Origin: Jackrogersella multiformis
Taxonomy: Eukaryota > Ascomycota > Sordariomycetes > Xylariales > Hypoxylaceae
Length of the DNA: 64,000 nt
Assembly: GCA_902806575.1 (NCBI GenBank)
Contig: CADCXD010000018.1
Location: forward strand, 868,001 to 932,000
Reading direction: 5' to 3'
A program made the position numbers and the translations under genes. Below the pieces are notes generated by a model, which was not told the origin of the DNA, did no database searches, and saw nothing but the letters and a program-made list of their open reading frames with translations. Positions 44,446 to 56,493 of this stretch are shown piece after piece. The stretch's first letter is position 1. Each line of letters begins with the position of its first letter.

Positions 44446-46474
44446 CTACCCCCCGGGGCTGTCAGTCGTGCCCAGGATCCCGTCGATGTCGAAGTCGGGC
44501 CCCTCGAGCGTCGTCTCCCACTCGCCGCCGTCGAGCTTGGACGAGACGTCGTGCAGCGACGATAAGTGCATGGACGAGTCGTCGTGCCACGAGGTCTCGC
44601 CGCCTTCCACGTTCGGCGCCTGGTGGTGGAACGTCTGCTCGAATTGGTGCTGCTGGCCGTGGTGGTCGTCGGCGCCCGCGTGCCCGGCCAGCGCCCCCTG
44701 GTCGAGCGCGTAGTGCTGCATGTCGTTCTGGTCCCCCAGCCCTAGGATCCCTAGGGTGTCGAACTGGTGCGCGCCTCCGCCCATGAGCGAGGGGTCTATC
44801 GGATGCTCGTTCACGCGAGAGAGGGAGCGCGGGTGCGGCATGGCGACCTGGTGGTGCTGTTGAGGCGGCGGCGGGTACGCGGATCCCATCAAGTCGCCGT
44901 AGTGGTCAATGGGCGAGGGGTTATGGTATGATCCCGCCGGCGAGGTGGCCTTGCTCATGTAGACGTTCTCGACGAACGACGGGACGTGGCCCTGCATGCC
45001 GCCGCCGCCGCCGTAGTTCGGCATATGGTGGGGGTAGTTCTGCCGCGCGTATTCGCTCGTCTGCTGGTAGTATTGGTTCTGCCCTAGCCCGGCTCCGTAC
45101 TCGGCTGGCCGGGGCTTACCCGGATTCGAGTACTGGAACGTGGATTGGTGCGGAGGATAGGGAAGTCGCGTGTGGTGCGCCACCGGTGACTGGTGATGCT
45201 GGTATGCCGGGTATGCCGAGTGCATCCCGGGCGGCCGGTACTCAGCATCCGGATCGTACATGTGTCTCGCAGTCCTCGACGCGTTCCGTGACGGTGGTGC
45301 GCTGATGTCCCACTCGTAGCCCTCGAGGTCGGAGCCGTCGTCCTCCGAGTCGCCAGCCGCGCCCCTACTACTGGTGACGACGTTGGCCTTCTTGTTCTTG
45401 GCCTTGGCGGGCGCGAACTTATAGTCGGGGAAGGCGAGCTTGTGGTTGGCGCGCTCGATCTTAGCCCAGCCGTCGTACTGGTCGCGCAGCTCCTGAGACT
45501 CCATGTTCCAGCTGGTGCCGCAGACCTGCGAGATGACCTGGTGATTGTCATGCTTCTTCCACTCCTTGGTACGGTTCTGGAAGGCTTTTCGGTAAAGCAT
45601 AAAGGCGTTCATCGGCCGCTTTATCTTCCCCTCCTTCGAGTCCCGCACCTCAGCCTGCCGTACCTCTGGCAGTCGGCTCACGTACTCTTCAATATTAGTA
45701 TCATGTACCGTAGTGATGTCCTTCACTAGCACGCTCAGTGGTGCATCTAGCACCACCGCCGGCTCGCCCCCTACCCCTTTGCCTCTCCTCTTCTTCTTCG
45801 TCTTGGCGCCTGCGCCTGATACTTTTGATCCCGCATCGGATTCTGGCTTTGGTGATCTTTTCACTACTCGAGTTGTCCGCGGGCCAAGCACCGGTGTACT
45901 GCCATGCGCTCGACTAATAGCTCTTCCACTTCGTGTCATCATGCCGTCTGTTTGTAGTGGTGTTGGCGGTGATGTCGCTGGAGTGCTGTAGGCATTGTGG
46001 GGAGTCTTATATAGCAAGATCGTCAGCCAAAATATTGTTTATTCTAAGAAAGAAAGGGGAATATGATAAAGGAAATCAAGTTGATTGTTCGTTCATTCAA
46101 TCCATACACATCCTTTATTCTAAGAATAAACGTACCAGTGACGAGCCTGTGTCAGGTAATTGCGGATACGGGCTGGGCTCCATTTGGTAACTCTGTTGCT
46201 GGTAACCGCCGCCGTACGTTGATGCGGGAGGACCAGTTGCGTAAGGAGACCCGTGATCATACATAGGCATGACCATCTGCTGCTGGGGCGGCGCTGGGCT
46301 GGAGTAACGCGAGTGCGGGTTTGACCCTATCTGACTATGCACATCGATTGGAGCCGCCGATGCATTATGTTGGATAAGCTGCTGGAATTGGCTCTGAAGG
46401 ACTTCGTCGGCGGTGGCAGAGGTGTGTACGATGCTGTGAGAGGGCGCTGGAGATGGCGGGTCGGCTTTCTCCAT
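44446..46474 (-). CDS. HMG-box transcription factor (MATA_HMG type)
   Basis: Sequence-specific HMG-box regulator. Two exons, 46474-46136 and 46005-44446, give 632 residues; the 130-nt intron has a GTACGT donor and an AAG acceptor. The HMG box covers about residues 240-310 and contains KIKRPMNAFMLYRKAFQNR, NHQVISQVCGTSW and AKIERANHKLAFPDYKFAP. It resembles the single-box fungal family that includes S. pombe Ste11 and several sexual-cycle regulators of Podospora. The flanks are rich in Gln, Pro, Gly and His, typical of activation regions. A basic patch KTKKKRRGKG before the box may be a nuclear localisation signal. The start at 46474 is the first ATG fitting the composition; an in-frame ATG at 46612 exists. 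About 5.3 kb of noncoding DNA lies upstream, suggesting complex regulation. Confidence 0.9.
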
Positions 46475-49400
46475 CTCATCGGTTATATCCTGGTAGGATA
46501 TAATGCGATGGCTAGGAGTAGAAATTTCGATGCTGGCCTTCGAAGTGCAGAGGGTGGTAATAACAGTGAGAGTAGCACATATGAGAAAGAAATAAGTACC
46601 GGTATGAATCAAGGAGGGTTGAGGATAATCTTGATAAGTACTAAAAGTAATTGCTTGAGTAAGCGTTCGCGTCTTTCTCCGGTGAGAGAGTAGAGTAGAT
46701 TAGAGAGTGTGTGAGTAAGTAGATTTCGTCTCAACTATGGTGCCGCGGCTTCTCCTCCCTCCTGGCAGGTGACGCTCAACTGTGCTCTTCTGCAAACGAT
46801 AACCAGGTGAACTGGCCGAACAAGCAATGTTTCCAAGTCAGTATTCTCCACTAAGACCCTAAATCTTCCTAATTTGGATGACACAATAGCGATGTGTCGA
46901 TTCTGTTTTTAGGTATGTGCTACCAGCTAGGAAGAGCAATAACGCGGAAAGTAGGTACACAAAAAGGCGGACACACAGGATATCGGTGTATATGTGCCTG
47001 ATTATGATATCCGGAGCCGTGACGTGACGCGGGTTGACAGTCCGTCTCTCACTTGTCTATCCGGATGTGTCTTTGATGACTGGTGTGTGGCTTCCTAGGC
47101 GATAGCTACTGCTCCTTTACCTGAGCGTTGAGCACGTAATACGGCCACCGATGGGTTGAAATGGTACCTGTGGGATCGAGAGCGAGACACTCATAGAAAG
47201 GAAGTAAAGGGGGATCCAAAACAAGAATCGGTATTTTGGTGATTCAGATGTTCTAGAAAATTATCGAAAAAGGTATCGAGCAATTGGCTGGGAGTGTTGC
47301 TTTTTGAGGCGTTAGAAAAATACAAAAGTACCAGACTTTTCATCTGAAGATTCTCTGCCTGTGAGTGGGTAAGTGAGTATTCAATCTCATCCGCCTACTT
47401 CGCCCTCCGCCCTCCCTGTGACCAGCTCTGCAAGTAGTATCTTTCTGTGATTTGGGAGGCGGTATGTTTGACCAGACAAAATGGGCTGGGCGGCTTTCTG
47501 CCAGCGTAGCCCGCAGCCGCAAGCGTAGATCTATCAGAAACTGGGTTTGTCTCTGCCCGTGACGCTGCACGGGAAGGGGGGTGTGCAGCAACATCCGGTC
47601 ATGTGAGTAGGAGAGGAAAGGCAAGGAGAAAGAGGGAAAGATTAAAACTTAGGAATACGAACCTATCTCAAAAGACCTGCCTGGTAGGACGTGAATCGCG
47701 GACTTTACACTTGCTTTGGTGATGCTTTGCGCAATGTGGGCTCTTTTCTCCTTCTGCGTATGTGGGCGCATGTATAATATGCGATGTGCGTGCTTCCTCA
47801 CTTTGTCTAGCGATTAGACCTAGAGTTCCGATAGAAGAAGCCGACCCAGGATATTGGGATATAGTAGTGTGTGTAAGGCGTCCTCCTGAGGGGTGAAGTA
47901 TGTGAGTGATTGATGAGCCCACCCCCCTTTCTTAGTGGGTATGGATGGTAGGCACAACGAGGTGCTGGTTGATGCAGCGTCCCCTGTCCTGCAGTCCGCA
48001 CGAGCTTTCTTTCTCTTTCTTTGTTCCCACTTCCTCCTTAAAGGAAATCCAGCTACCTATGTGCCGTAGAAGCAGCAAGAAGCAATTTTGGCACAGGGCT
48101 GACTATTGATAAGTCTGATCTTTTAGATTCGTTCCTGTGTCCCCGAGCAAATAGTTCGATGTAGCGGGAATTCTATGATTATCATGTTATGTTATTACTT
48201 GTTGTTAGTTGTTCGTATAGGCATCCATCATTATCCCTAATAAATTGTAATAGTATAACCAGGGTATGCATAGAGGGACAAGTGAAAGGGAATAGGCAGA
48301 GTGCGAGCAGCTACTGATGGGTGCGGCCTTTGTTGGCTCAACAGGAGCGACGGAAGGTGATAGTATCAGCAGCAGCAGCAGCATAAAGAAAAGGTTCCTA
48401 AATTTTCCCTTTGAGAAAGAACTATTCTTGGGGCTATAGTTATTTGTATGGTGGCTTTCTTTTCGGAGTTCGACCATTTCGCTTTGGGACGTAGAATGCG
48501 GCCGCTGGGTTGTATATTACCGCATTCGGAAAGGAGAAGAGAAGAACGTGAGGCGTTGGACAAGGCGTGCTTGCCTAGAAAATTGCTCTAGGTCACTTAC
48601 GGAGCTATATCTAGCCGTGTTCGGGGGCGAGAGACAGAAGATTTAGAGGCCATATGTTTCTACTGGGCACCGAGCATTCCGGCTTGAGTAGAGACTGAGA
48701 GAGCAAACTGGTAGTGGTGTTGCTGTCATGCTTCTCGGGCGAGTATGCTGGTATGGTTTACCCTCACTCTCACTCTCACATGCCCTTTCACTTGTTAGAG
48801 CTGATAGCAATGGGCATCCATTCAACTATTGCCCACTAGGGCAAGACATTAGGAAAATAGTAAAGTGTCCCCACATTAGGCCGGTAACTGCAGATCCCAG
48901 CAGGTTGTATGCGAGGTTGCATGAGAGATGCTGCACAAGGGATCGGGGAGTTAGATAAACTTGGCCCCCGGCCGACCTGACTTTTGCCACATCTCCTACT
49001 TTACCTGCGGCGGGGGCCTTCTTCGAATTACCCACCATAAGTTTTCCTTCGGAGCCGGCTTCAGCACGGTATTCTCAAGGTTCGTCATCGTGGGGCGTTT
49101 CTTGTGACTGCTGTTGGCAGATGAGAGGCACTGGAATGCTGGTAACTGAGTAGGCCCGGAATGTATCTCTCACACCTGAATTCTTCAGTGGCGTGCAGAA
49201 GTCACATGCCTCTAGCATTCCTTTGAGATCTCGCTGAATAACCCGTCCAAATGCAGACACCTGGCTATATTCTTTCTTTCCATATTCGCCTTCTCCCCTT
49301 TCTTGGGACTAGATCGTGGCCTACAAGCGGTCTGTCCCGATAGATATGATGCGGTGCTGCTAGCCACTAGTATACTTTGAAGAGCGGTAGAAATGGTAGA

Positions 49401-51777
49401 GTAGAAACGCTCCGAGTTCTCCGCATGCTGCGTATTTCGTGTTTCTAGGTCGACGCCTTCTTCCTTGGGGGTGGACTATTCTTGGCATTGCCTTCATCCC
49501 AGGGAGCCATAGTACAGCAGCCGTTGAGCAGCACGGGCTGTTAATCTGCAATATAAATGTCAACCACAGTGCTCAGTGACTCCCTGTGCTGTTTCTTAGG
49601 TGATGGATAGGGATGACTAGCTGACAGTCCCTAGGCAATCTGTTTGTAGCCGCATCCCTGTACTAGCGGCGGACGGTTGCAGTAGTTTCGCTGGCTGTTT
49701 GAACATCAGTCCTGCAAGTGCCAAAAGGGGAAAGGTCTAACTAGTAAAAGTTGACGTACATCCATGTCTACAGGTAATAAGATAAGATTTTATGAGTGAT
49801 TATAAAAGTACCAGTTGCAAGTTAAAGGTTCAAGGGGCGCAATCTTATCATCATCTTGCCTAGGAATTGTTGGTGAGTGGCAGATGAGTACGATAATGGA
49901 GGATGGTATGCAACATCTTGTATGCGCCGATGCATATATACTAGCTAATTCCTTGAAAGACTGGTTTGTGTTCTCGTCTTTTCTTTCGTCCCTTTAGCCT
50001 CGAGAGCCGTCTTTGAGGCTATCACGTTGGAACCTCTTCTTGGGTATTTTTTTATCCACATTGCTATGCACTGTCTTGGTTGCCCGTAACCCAGAAGAGC
50101 TTAGGGTTGTAACAATGAAACTGCTGGAAACTGCTGGAAACAATCCAGGTGTCTTCGCGCCAACTTTAGCCCTCAAGATGCCTGGTATAGCATTGTATTT
50201 AGGAGGACTGGGAGAGCATAACTGCCCCGTTCTGCACTGCTCGTTCACTGACTTCTTGCTTCACCGATACCACCTAGTAGTATAAGAGTAGTGCAAGAAT
50301 GCAGCGTCTGATTTGGTTGTATGTTGTATGTTGCTCGCGGCATCCCCACCCGCACCAACCTGTTCCCATCCTGTCTTAACGCTCTGACCAACAGTTCGTG
50401 CGAACGGTCGGGACTTGTGTGACAGCTCAACTTCGTCGGTACCGCATTTTGCCCAATGGTAGCCGTCCTAAATCTGGGGCCGACTAGATGGATGCAAGAC
50501 TGGACAGCATATCCCCAGCTCCGGAATAGGCCATGTTCAGAAATGTCTACTATATAGGTACCGGCCCCAGCTGCGAACTCCTGTGTGTCTATGTATGCCG
50601 CCTGCCGCTTGCCGACGAAAAAACGTGGAGTCGGTGTGCCTGTTTATCATTAGGTGAATGTTGATCCTGACATTAAAATACGATGAGTGAAGAATTGATA
50701 AAAACATCAGACACTTATACTAAGTTGTAGATGATACATCGTTGTTGACAGGACGGTCCAAATAACCAAATAGTTTGTATGTATGTAGAGTAAAAGAGAG
50801 GAACTTCACGGATATGAAATTAATATATAAAATATAAGTATAAAGTTTATCTGCGGCATGGTCTACCTAGGTACCTAGGTAGGTTGTATGTAAATTCGGA
50901 GGAGTGCCTTCCAATTTACATACATGAGGTGGAAATTGCATACCTTCTGGATACCTATGTAGGTATCTCCCAGGTATTTAGACACGTATGTACCCTATCC
51001 AGGTACATATGTAGGTAGGTACCTAGGTACATACCTAGATACCTGTAAGTACCTAGCAAATACCTAGAGAGAGCCTTGTGAGCCGCAAGGCATCGCGACC
51101 CTACCTAGCTGTCTACCTATACCTAGGTACCTAATGCATCATACCTAGTACCTACATGTAGGTTGCTATGTACTTAGGTACCAACAGTTCGCCGAATTTG
51201 AAGTCTATAAGGAGCCACATCAATAGCATCAGCCATGATACCTAGGTACGTAGCCTGTAGTGAAAAAATATCGTCGAACTCCCTCATATCGCTTTTGAAT
51301 CCCTTCATCTCTCGTCATTAACAGGCACTAAACGATAAAATTCACCAGGTTTTGGTCGGTTGCTCGCTATTTACGCATGCGGAAGTACGTGTTATAGCGA
51401 TTCTCTTTGTAATCTACATGTCGAATCCTGTCTGTCTTGTACGCCATAGAATGCATCATGCAAGTGTCTAGAATCTTTGGTAGAACCCTAACCCCCATGC
51501 TTTCAATGGGTTGATATGAGCAAGCTTATTTGTTCATTCATTCCACGAGAGAAAAATCGATACCACCGGAGTACTAAAGCATATCCATCCCACAACAGCA
51601 TGCCGAAACTAAAAAAACTTATGAAACTTCATGAACGTGTCCAGAAGATGCGGTCTTATCTCATCTGGCGGCGATCAGAGTCGCAATGCTAGAATTGTGC
51701 CGAAAGCATGACCAACCCCCCCGAGCTACGTGGTGATTCGATCGCTGAATTAAACCATTGCTGGGAGGTATCTCTCA
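46475..51777. other. 5.3-kb noncoding region upstream of the HMG gene
   Basis: Between the 5' end of the HMG gene (-) and the 3' end of the DDT/PHD gene (-). The first 4.3 kb is nearly free of TACCTAGGTA repeats. It holds CT-rich and AGC-repeat patches (48366-48383) but no credible open frame. Such a region may carry a long 5' leader with introns, a noncoding RNA, or regulatory elements. From 50862 to about 51250 the palindromic repeats reappear in a dense cluster. Confidence 0.7.
50862..51250. repeat. dense TACCTAGGTA palindrome cluster
   Basis: More than ten copies of TACCTAGGTA or one-base variants, in direct and inverted arrangement (for example ACCTAGGTACCTAGGTAGG at 50866-50884), just beyond the 3' end of the DDT/PHD gene. 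Confidence 0.9.
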
Positions 51778-54485
51778 TCATCCATCCCCAGCAAAGCCGC
51801 CCGAATGTTGTGACGCTGGTTGTGCAGGATCAGTAGGCTTGACTGGTGGCGTCAAGATTTGTTGCGAGGGGGACGGAGACAGTGCCGTCACTGGGGGGAG
51901 AATTGCCGGCGCTGGTGTCGAGGATGGGTTGTTTGAGTACCGATTCGGCGGCGACGAGCGCTTCAGGGGCGAGAGCCCATTTTGGGTTGGCGGGAGGCTA
52001 GGTGTCATGTCGAGTCTTACCCCTGTCTTGTTAAGTTGCGGAGTAGTAAGTGTTGCATGTTGGGCACTGCCATCACTGCTCGGGGGCCTTGTCACAGTAG
52101 AAAACGATACAGCCGGAGGGGAAAGAACCGACAAGGTATTGCTGACGGCATTGAAAGGCTGCTTTAGGGGCGAGTCGGACCTGGCGGCAACAGAAGGCAC
52201 AGAAGCATCTGCGTGAGGAGGAAGACTGCTCGACGACGTTGGTTTTGCGGAACTGTTGGCCTTTGGCGAGACGTGGAACACACCCTTCTGGGGAACTTTC
52301 ATATCCCCTGAACGACTGGCGGGAACTGGAGAGGATGATGGGTTGAACATCGTTGAATAGGCCCTGGCTTTATTAGGTGACTGCTCTGGAGGCGATAGAT
52401 TTGGGTGCGGCGAAGAGAATGGATGAAACCCGTCACCGTTGGCGAACGGCGAAGATGGCAGGGGGGCGTTTGGCTGGCCTGATTGCTTTATAGGGATTAC
52501 TGACTGGGTGATTGGTTCGACCTGTGAGCCGTTGGTTGTAGCTGGCTGCTTAAGTGAGCCTGTACCGTTAGCTGGACGTGAGAGTTGTATGCCACCATCA
52601 AGTTTTGTAGGAATCTCAACCACAATGCCGGAGCGTTGACCAAGTCGAGCTTGCTCGGAAATAGGGGACGATGAAGCGTCAGCCTGGCTGACCTTCAATT
52701 TGATGGTTGGTGACTTCGGCGTTGCCGCACTCAACGAACTCTTCCGACGGCAGCTCTTGCAAATGAAATGGAAATCATCACGATCGGCTTCTTCCTCGCT
52801 GATGCCTACGCACTTGCTATGTTGCCAAACATTGCATGTTTCACACGCGATGCTGTGTGTACCGTCATCGACCTGGCCATAAGCACCGCATATGCAGTCG
52901 AAGATCCAATCTTCCTCCTCTTCTTCAAGCTCTTGTAGGGCTTGTTTGTTCTTCTCAATCTCCGCCTTCAGCCGCCTTTCAGACAATCGGCCAGTCCCTG
53001 TGCTTTCAGATAGTTGGGCTAGTTCTTCTTCGTGCTGCTGTCGTCGGGCCTGTCGTTCTCGATGTCGCCGTGCTCGAGACATCATGCGGCTGTCGCGTTC
53101 TTTCTCCATCTTAATTCGTTTCTGTTCCTCCTTCCGAGCAGCGGCCTCTTCTGCGCGGCGCTTCTGTTCTTCCTCTTTAGCTAAATGGTCTGCTCGCTGC
53201 TGCTCAGCCTTGTTGGCAAGACGGCTAGATCGTTTCGCGTGCGCCAATTTCTCGAGATTGAGAAGTTCTTTCTCCCTTTGCAAAGCCTTTCGCTTCCGCG
53301 ACTCTTCTTGCTTTTCTAGAATGGGTAGAAGATGGTTCTCAATAGTACTTCTGAGAATCTTCTCATTATCATCTCGAGTCTTACGAATAGTACCGAGGAA
53401 TTCTTGAACCTCGGCGAGATTCGTCGCAATACACTCCCACCTCATATTTCCAAGGCCACCATCCTCCGGCTCGGCAGGCAGGTCGGCATCCGATGCGGGG
53501 CTATCGTCAGCATCCTCGCTGTTTTGCGCAGTAGATCTTGATACGCGGCGCCGCTTAGCAGCCCTTGCGGCAGCTTTGGCCTTCTTGGTATTTTTCTTCG
53601 GCTTCCACGATGCAGGAGTGGGTGGAACTTCTGTCATGCGGTATACTCGATTGTCATCTAAGATGTAATAAGTGCGATCATCACTGTCCCAGCCAGAGGG
53701 CTCGATTCTCTAACACTTTGTTAGCCCCTTCTTATCCATAGGCGCAAGAGGGGTCATTCGCACCCATTCAGTTTGGTCACTAGGTTTCTGTTCATCCATC
53801 TTTTCTCGAATTCGTTCAGGATGTAACATGACCCATTGGGTAAGTTGCTGTAAGACTCTGATCTGTGCCGACAGTATTTAGTATAATGTCTTTCCCATGT
53901 TAGGTCACAAACAAACCTTTGTGAACGCATCGAAGTCGTCAAACTTAGCAGGCGCTTCAAAGATACCAAATGGATTTCGATCGGGCGCCTTAGCAACATA
54001 TTGCCGACGCGTGTATTCGTCAAATAGATCCGGGCTTTGGGGATATTAACAATATGATCAACAGGAGTGCGTGTTGGGATGGAACGTACGTCAAGCCGCG
54101 ATGCGACGACACGAATTTGAGCAGGGCAAGGCCAATATCGGCTAGAATCGTTGAACGAGGCTTCAGGCATTCGGCTTCCAGATCCTATTACACCAGAAAG
54201 ATGTTAGCGCTGCTAATTGAGTATCCAAGTCCCTAGAACGACCATATATGGTTGACCTCAACGGGAGAAAGGAACACGCACATCCATATCAATACTGTCA
54301 TCTATTTTCACTACCTTGCCGAATAAATAGATCCACTGAAATAGATTGGCGAACTGCCAGGTGTTCCTGATGCGCTGAAGCAAGGATAACTCCTTGGAAG
54401 GTTCCTTAGAAGATTCCTTAGGAGGGTCTTGCGTGTCGGTATCGGGATCAGCGTCGCGCAAGGCGCGCTTCCTTGACGAGACCAT
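51778..54485 (-). CDS. DDT/WHIM-like and PHD-finger chromatin protein
   Basis: Five exons, 54485-54282, 54184-54090, 54034-53917, 53862-53764 and 53709-51778, give 815 residues with consistent phases. The N-terminal part (residues about 40-195) reads WQFANLFQWIYLFGKVVK, DLEAECLKPRSTILADIGL, LLKFVSSHRGLT, DEYTRRQYVAKAPDRNPFG and TYYILDDNRVYR. That matches the DDT-like module of RSF1/CECR2-type chromatin-remodelling subunits. A long charged coiled coil follows (about residues 270-435). The PHD finger is at about residues 445-495 (CICGAYG, CETCNVWQHSKC, FICKSC; Cys4-His-Cys3 order), so histone-tail reading is expected. The last 300 residues are Ser/Pro-rich and disordered. It diverges from cch1. 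The protein is probably a fungal remodeller subunit; the exact complex is unknown. Confidence 0.88.
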
Positions 54486-56493
54486 AGCGATAACTTGGAT
54501 GATGTATTGTATGCGACCGGGCGTTCGGGTTGACGGGAGATGCGCGAGGAAGGCGGTGGAGAATTGGAGAAGAGAATTAGGTGGGTTGGGAAGATTTATG
54601 TAGTTGGTTGGAATTAGATGGACGTAGTCGGTAGTCGGTAGTCGATGAAGGGGAAGAGAGTAGATAAGGTTCGGGTTAAGAAGGTTAAGGTGAGTTAAAC
54701 ACAAGCACTGGCGTGATGAGATATTTCATGGCGTTGGGGTTAGGTAGAGCTTGATTATAGTCAATACCTAAAGTCAATACCTAAGATGTATTCAATACGG
54801 TAGAGAGAATAATCCACTAAGTAGTACCGTCGAGATTTGAAAAAAAAAAAAAAAAAGGCGCACAACTATATTCGGCAGTTCATCAAGAGCGACGTGAGGT
54901 CGAGTGTAGCGGTGCAAGTTGGAAGCAGAGATATGTAGGTGTATTGATTTTGATTTCGATTTTGATTTTGGAGGAATAAATTTCTAGGCGCGATTCGGGC
55001 GTTTGCACTTTGACATTTAGGACATTTTACGCGACGCAACTTCTCCGTTCAATCCAATGGCATGTGGATTCCGCTTTAATACATACACTAGCGAATTCTA
55101 ACGCGCTTTACGCGCTGCAGCCCACCTAAAAAAGAGGGGACTAGAGCTAAGGGGGGCCAAGCCACAAAGATGAAATGGTAATACTACCCAGGTAGGTAGA
55201 TACCAGATACGATTCGCAACACTACACTAGAGATATTCGCGTGATTAGGTACATATCAAGATACGACTTCACATCAAGATTTGCCAAGTACATATGCACC
55301 TAGTGTAGGTAGGTATGATATTTATAGCTACTGCTCCACTGAAATTGTATCATAGCCTTTACAGACCGATGAAATAATAACAGCTCGTATTATGTTCGTT
55401 GTGTATTCATGAAGTCTTTATTACCTAGTCTCTATCATTTCAACGGCAATTGTCATGGGATATGTTTCCTACTAGCTAGCTGTAGGCATCCATTCTTTAA
55501 GATTAAAAACAACTACTAAAGACTACATTAGGTACCGTACCTACCTCAGGTAGGTAGAGATAAGAAGCTGCGCCTTATGAACGAGGTGTGCGGACCGGGC
55601 GTGTGTTATCCGGCTTCTGCTGCCCCTTTCAACCTCCAGGGCTACTACCTATTACGAGTAGGAGGACTACGGTATTATTTGTTAGAGCTGGAGATAAAAT
55701 ATGCGCAAATTAGTCGGGTCTCGAATCATCGCACTAACAAGTAGTACAGCTATATAAGGCTTAGTGTGGATAGAGATCATCAGTTGGTTGGTTCACTCCT
55801 CGCTCGGGGCCCCACTCGTTAGTTTCCTCGAGCCAATGAATTGGAAAGAGGCTGAGCTTTCGTCAACCTTTTTGGCTAAGCTGGAAGCAGATGCTTAAAT
55901 AATGCAATTGGCAATTGCAATTCTTGGAAGTCAGAGGCGAAGTCGACATCGATATCGCCGGGCTAGGTCCTTCCTTTCCATATAATTGTTTCTTTTCTAC
56001 CTACACTATTAACATTTGCGCTTGTAGTTTTCCCCATCACCTTCTCTATAACAACATTACCAACATTTCACGCCGGCATATTGAACCTTTAGGAGGATTC
56101 GGAAGATAGATACTTCTAAACGTGGATCATTTACGCCTATCAATTGCCTGTCCTTCGTTTTCCAATTTGTCCACTGTCCACCTTGCGTGCGACCCACGCG
56201 TCCCGATTAATGTGTTTCATACTTGCCTTTCCTTGTCTCTCGTTCGAATGTGACTTCAGACCTCTTTAACAATCTTAAAACCCTCCGGCGGTTTTCTCGA
56301 TACAACACTCGATACAACACTCGAAACGAATTACTCATTCTTATGTGATGCTATTTGATATCGCCGCAGCACCTCTCTCGCCAGTGCGCTTACTTGCGTA
56401 TTGCGCTCGGCGTTTACCTCTCTCCTAACCCACCTCTATCTATACCCATATATCTAATTAATAAGGTGTCATCTGGATGACACCTACATCATC
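54486..56493. other. divergent promoter region of DDT/PHD gene and cch1
   Basis: Contains GATTTT repeats (about 54944-54970), an A16 run (54840-54856), TACCTAGGTA-type copies (about 55186-55200, 55305-55320 and 55530-55560), and a T/C-rich cch1 leader ending in a hairpin (56464-56485). The frame at about 55915-56109 shows no protein feature. No gene is seen. Confidence 0.75.
56464..56485 (+). promoter_or_regulatory. perfect hairpin 8 nt before the cch1 start codon
   Basis: AGGTGTCATC and GATGACACCT are exact reverse complements separated by TG. In RNA this makes a stem of about nine pairs with a four-base loop, ending 8 nt before the ATG at 56494. It would lie in the 5' leader if transcription starts upstream. 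Confidence 0.7.

Noticed and set aside
47340..50430. Several 60-95 residue frames upstream of the HMG gene
   Set aside because: They sit on both strands, overlap, and have no family motifs or plausible splice links.
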